NCBI RefSeq assembly: GCF_002419815.1
Contig: NZ_DIGV01000059.1
Span: forward strand, 1 to 33,646
Direction of reading: 5' to 3'
Source: Brevundimonas sp. UBA5713
GTDB taxonomy: Bacteria > Pseudomonadota > Alphaproteobacteria > Caulobacterales > Caulobacteraceae
Length of the DNA stretch: 33,646 bases
Numbering within the stretch: position 1 is the stretch's first letter; the number at the start of each line of letters is the position of its first letter. Below the pieces are notes generated by a model. It saw nothing but the letters and a program-made list of their open reading frames with translations. It searched no databases and had not been told where the DNA came from. This document shows positions 32,662-33,646 of the stretch, piece after piece. Both the position numbers and the translations under genes were made by a program.

Positions 32662-33037
32662 TCATGCCCCTCCAGGCAAAGCTTGGCTGAAACCGCGCCT
32701 ACTGCGCGATCCGGGTAACCTTGTTCGTACGTTAACGGTTAAAAAGCTTAAGAATGGTTAACGGGTCCCGATATGAAACGCCTAGGCTGATTTGCGAATC
32801 GTCGTCTAGGGGGTGAGTCAACGATTCGATCAGAAATGGTTAATTTTATTAAGACACCCGCGCTCGACACACAGCGTGCGCGATTCATCCCCAGACAATT
32901 CACTCAATGCGCGACTGTAATGCCAAGCTTTCCAAGGCGGCACGTCCGAAGCTGACGCACGATAGGAAGATTTTCCTAGCCTACCAATCCGACTGACCCA
33001 TGATGTTCGCGTATCGGTGTTTGGAGATTACCAACCT
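32662..33037. promoter_or_regulatory. ctrA control region with CtrA half-sites and CcrM sites
   Basis: 376 bp between ctrA and the divergent gene pair. TTAA tetramers at 32732, 32739, 32748, 32758, 32840 and 32849; ATGGTTAA, the CtrA half-site form, at 32754-32761 and 32836-32843. GANTC (CcrM) sites at 32796-32800, 32815-32819, 32823-32827 and 32882-32886. A perfect inverted repeat TAGGAA-GATT-TTCCTA is at 32963-32978. This resembles the CcrM- and CtrA-controlled ctrA promoters of Caulobacter. Exact TTAA-N7-TTAA boxes are not seen. Confidence 0.6.
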
Positions 33038-33415
33038 ATGCAGACCTATCGCGTTCCGGTGCTTGAGGGGGACCGCATCCGGGCCGACGCCGCACTCAGT
33101 CTTTCCGCTCTGGCCTTTCATATTCCTGTTGAAGAAATGAACCGCCGCGAGCGGGTGCGTGTTCGCGCCTGCCGCGCACGGTGGTCGGCCATGTATTTGG
33201 CCCATGTCTCGTTCGGCTGGCCGCTGGAAAGAGTGGCGCATGCCTTTGGCCTGAACCGCGCCACCGCCTCGACCGCCTGTCGCTGGGCCGAGGACGAGCG
33301 CGACCGTGATGACTATGACCTGCTGATGGACGGGCTTGAGGGGGCCCTGCGCGGCGTCATGGAGTTGCCTGTGGTGGATCTGCATCCGGAAACAGCCTTT
33401 GGAGGCCGTAAATGA
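33038..33415 (+). CDS. DnaA-domain-IV-like helix-turn-helix protein (GafY-like candidate)
   Basis: A 125-residue DNA-binding protein. Its central part (RVRACRARWSAMYLAHVSFG, WPLERVAHAFGLNRATASTA, CRWAEDERDRDDYDLLMDGL) resembles DnaA domain IV, with the RxRxxAMYL-type helix and a following HTH. The same domain forms the N-terminal part of GafA, the direct activator of RcGTA, and GafY of Caulobacter (established for those proteins). The next gene overlaps by four bases and encodes a DUF6456 start, the partner expected of a split GafA. The start is ATG 33038 with GGAGA 11 bases upstream; a GTG at 33017 lacks a site. It is divergent from ctrA across 376 bp. Identity as GafY is inferred from domain and pairing. 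Confidence 0.6.
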   Translation: MQTYRVPVLEGDRIRADAALSLSALAFHIPVEEMNRRERVRVRACRARWSAMYLAHVSFGWPLERVAHAFGLNRATASTACRWAEDERDRDDYDLLMDGLEGALRGVMELPVVDLHPETAFGGRK

Positions 33416-33646
33416 GCGCCGCCCGTCTGACCGAACGTGCCCGCCGCCTGCTACAACGTCCCGACGCATGGCTGGATGAGACCCCCGGCGGCTATCCGCT
33501 GCGACTGGGCGGGGATCGTCGGGGCCGCGTGGTGCTGATGCTGGATGAGCCCGCCTTTCGCGCCGTGATCGAACAGCCGGGCCTGCGCCGCCGCAAGGGC
33601 GGCGGTTGGCACCCGCGCCATCAATCGCCCGAACGCAGCAGCCCGC
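33412..33646 (+). CDS. DUF6456 protein, partial (GafZ-like candidate)
   Basis: The first 78 residues of a gene that runs off the right edge. The ATG overlaps the preceding TGA (ATGA) with GGAGG six bases upstream, so translation is coupled. The sequence MSAARLTERARRLLQRPDAW, then LDETPGGYPLRLGGDRRGRV, LMLDEPAFRAVIEQPGLRRR and GGGWHPRHQ resembles the start of DUF6456 proteins. In Rhodobacter this region is fused to the DnaA-like domain in GafA; in Caulobacter the two are separate genes (GafY and GafZ). The arrangement here is of the split kind. The family call rests on a fragment. Confidence 0.55.
   Translation, partial: MSAARLTERARRLLQRPDAWLDETPGGYPLRLGGDRRGRVVLMLDEPAFRAVIEQPGLRRRKGGGWHPRHQSPERSSP

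Overview
The window is GC-rich DNA from an alphaproteobacterium, almost certainly a member of the Caulobacteraceae. The evidence is a full-length CtrA cell-cycle regulator (31960-32661) with several GANTC (CcrM-type) sites upstream, a MucR/Ros regulator, two DUF2336 proteins, a fliI-fliJ pair close to ctrA, and a Caulobacter/Rhodobacter-type gene transfer agent (GTA) cluster. The genus cannot be fixed from the sequence alone. No rRNA, tRNA or CRISPR array was seen.

Region 1 (1-11.2 kb, minus strand unless noted) is the head half of a GTA cluster, read right to left: small terminase candidate, large terminase, portal, small head-formation protein, prohead protease, [foreign block], major capsid, head-tail connector, head closure protein, tail terminator (DUF3168), major tail protein, and the start of the tail-assembly protein. 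The order matches the known RcGTA/Caulobacter GTA order, but the cluster looks broken. A block of about 4.4 kb (3.1-7.5 kb), with four plus-strand genes (M20 peptidase, hotdog thioesterase, two SseB-like paralogues) and one minus-strand lipoprotein gene, separates protease from capsid. Three of the small genes carry apparent one-base frameshifts. Two families of palindromic repeats fill the terminase/portal, capsid/connector and peptidase/thioesterase junctions. Copies of these repeats also lie in frame inside the prohead protease gene and a distant ABC-F gene.

Region 2 (11.3-25.5 kb) is chromosomal backbone: a hybrid histidine kinase with a YcgN-type protein, an SMR efflux protein divergent from a Uup-type ABC-F ATPase, a secreted protein, an NMT1/THI5-like lipoprotein, a proline-rich secreted protein, a DUF2336 gene convergent with mucR, a second DUF2336 gene, cysK, a small secreted protein, and an Lrp/AsnC regulator divergent from an EamA-type exporter.

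Region 3 (25.5-33.6 kb) is the motility and cell-cycle end: a soluble PAS-containing chemoreceptor with a CheR/CheB-type docking tail, fliI-fliJ, a lipoprotein GH10 xylanase, an internally deleted nitronate monooxygenase, an MpaB-family oxygenase and ctrA. Divergent from ctrA are two overlapping genes, a DnaA-domain-IV-like HTH protein and a DUF6456 protein. They resemble the two halves of the GTA activator GafA (GafY and GafZ of Caulobacter). The window may therefore hold both a GTA structural cluster and its activator pair, although the structural cluster appears to be decaying.

The strongest unexplained signals are the split and frameshifted GTA, the in-frame palindromic repeats (resembling Rickettsia palindromic elements), a candidate structured RNA with C-rich loops downstream of the chemoreceptor gene (25.54-25.76 kb), and a hairpin cluster upstream of mucR (20.83-21.03 kb).
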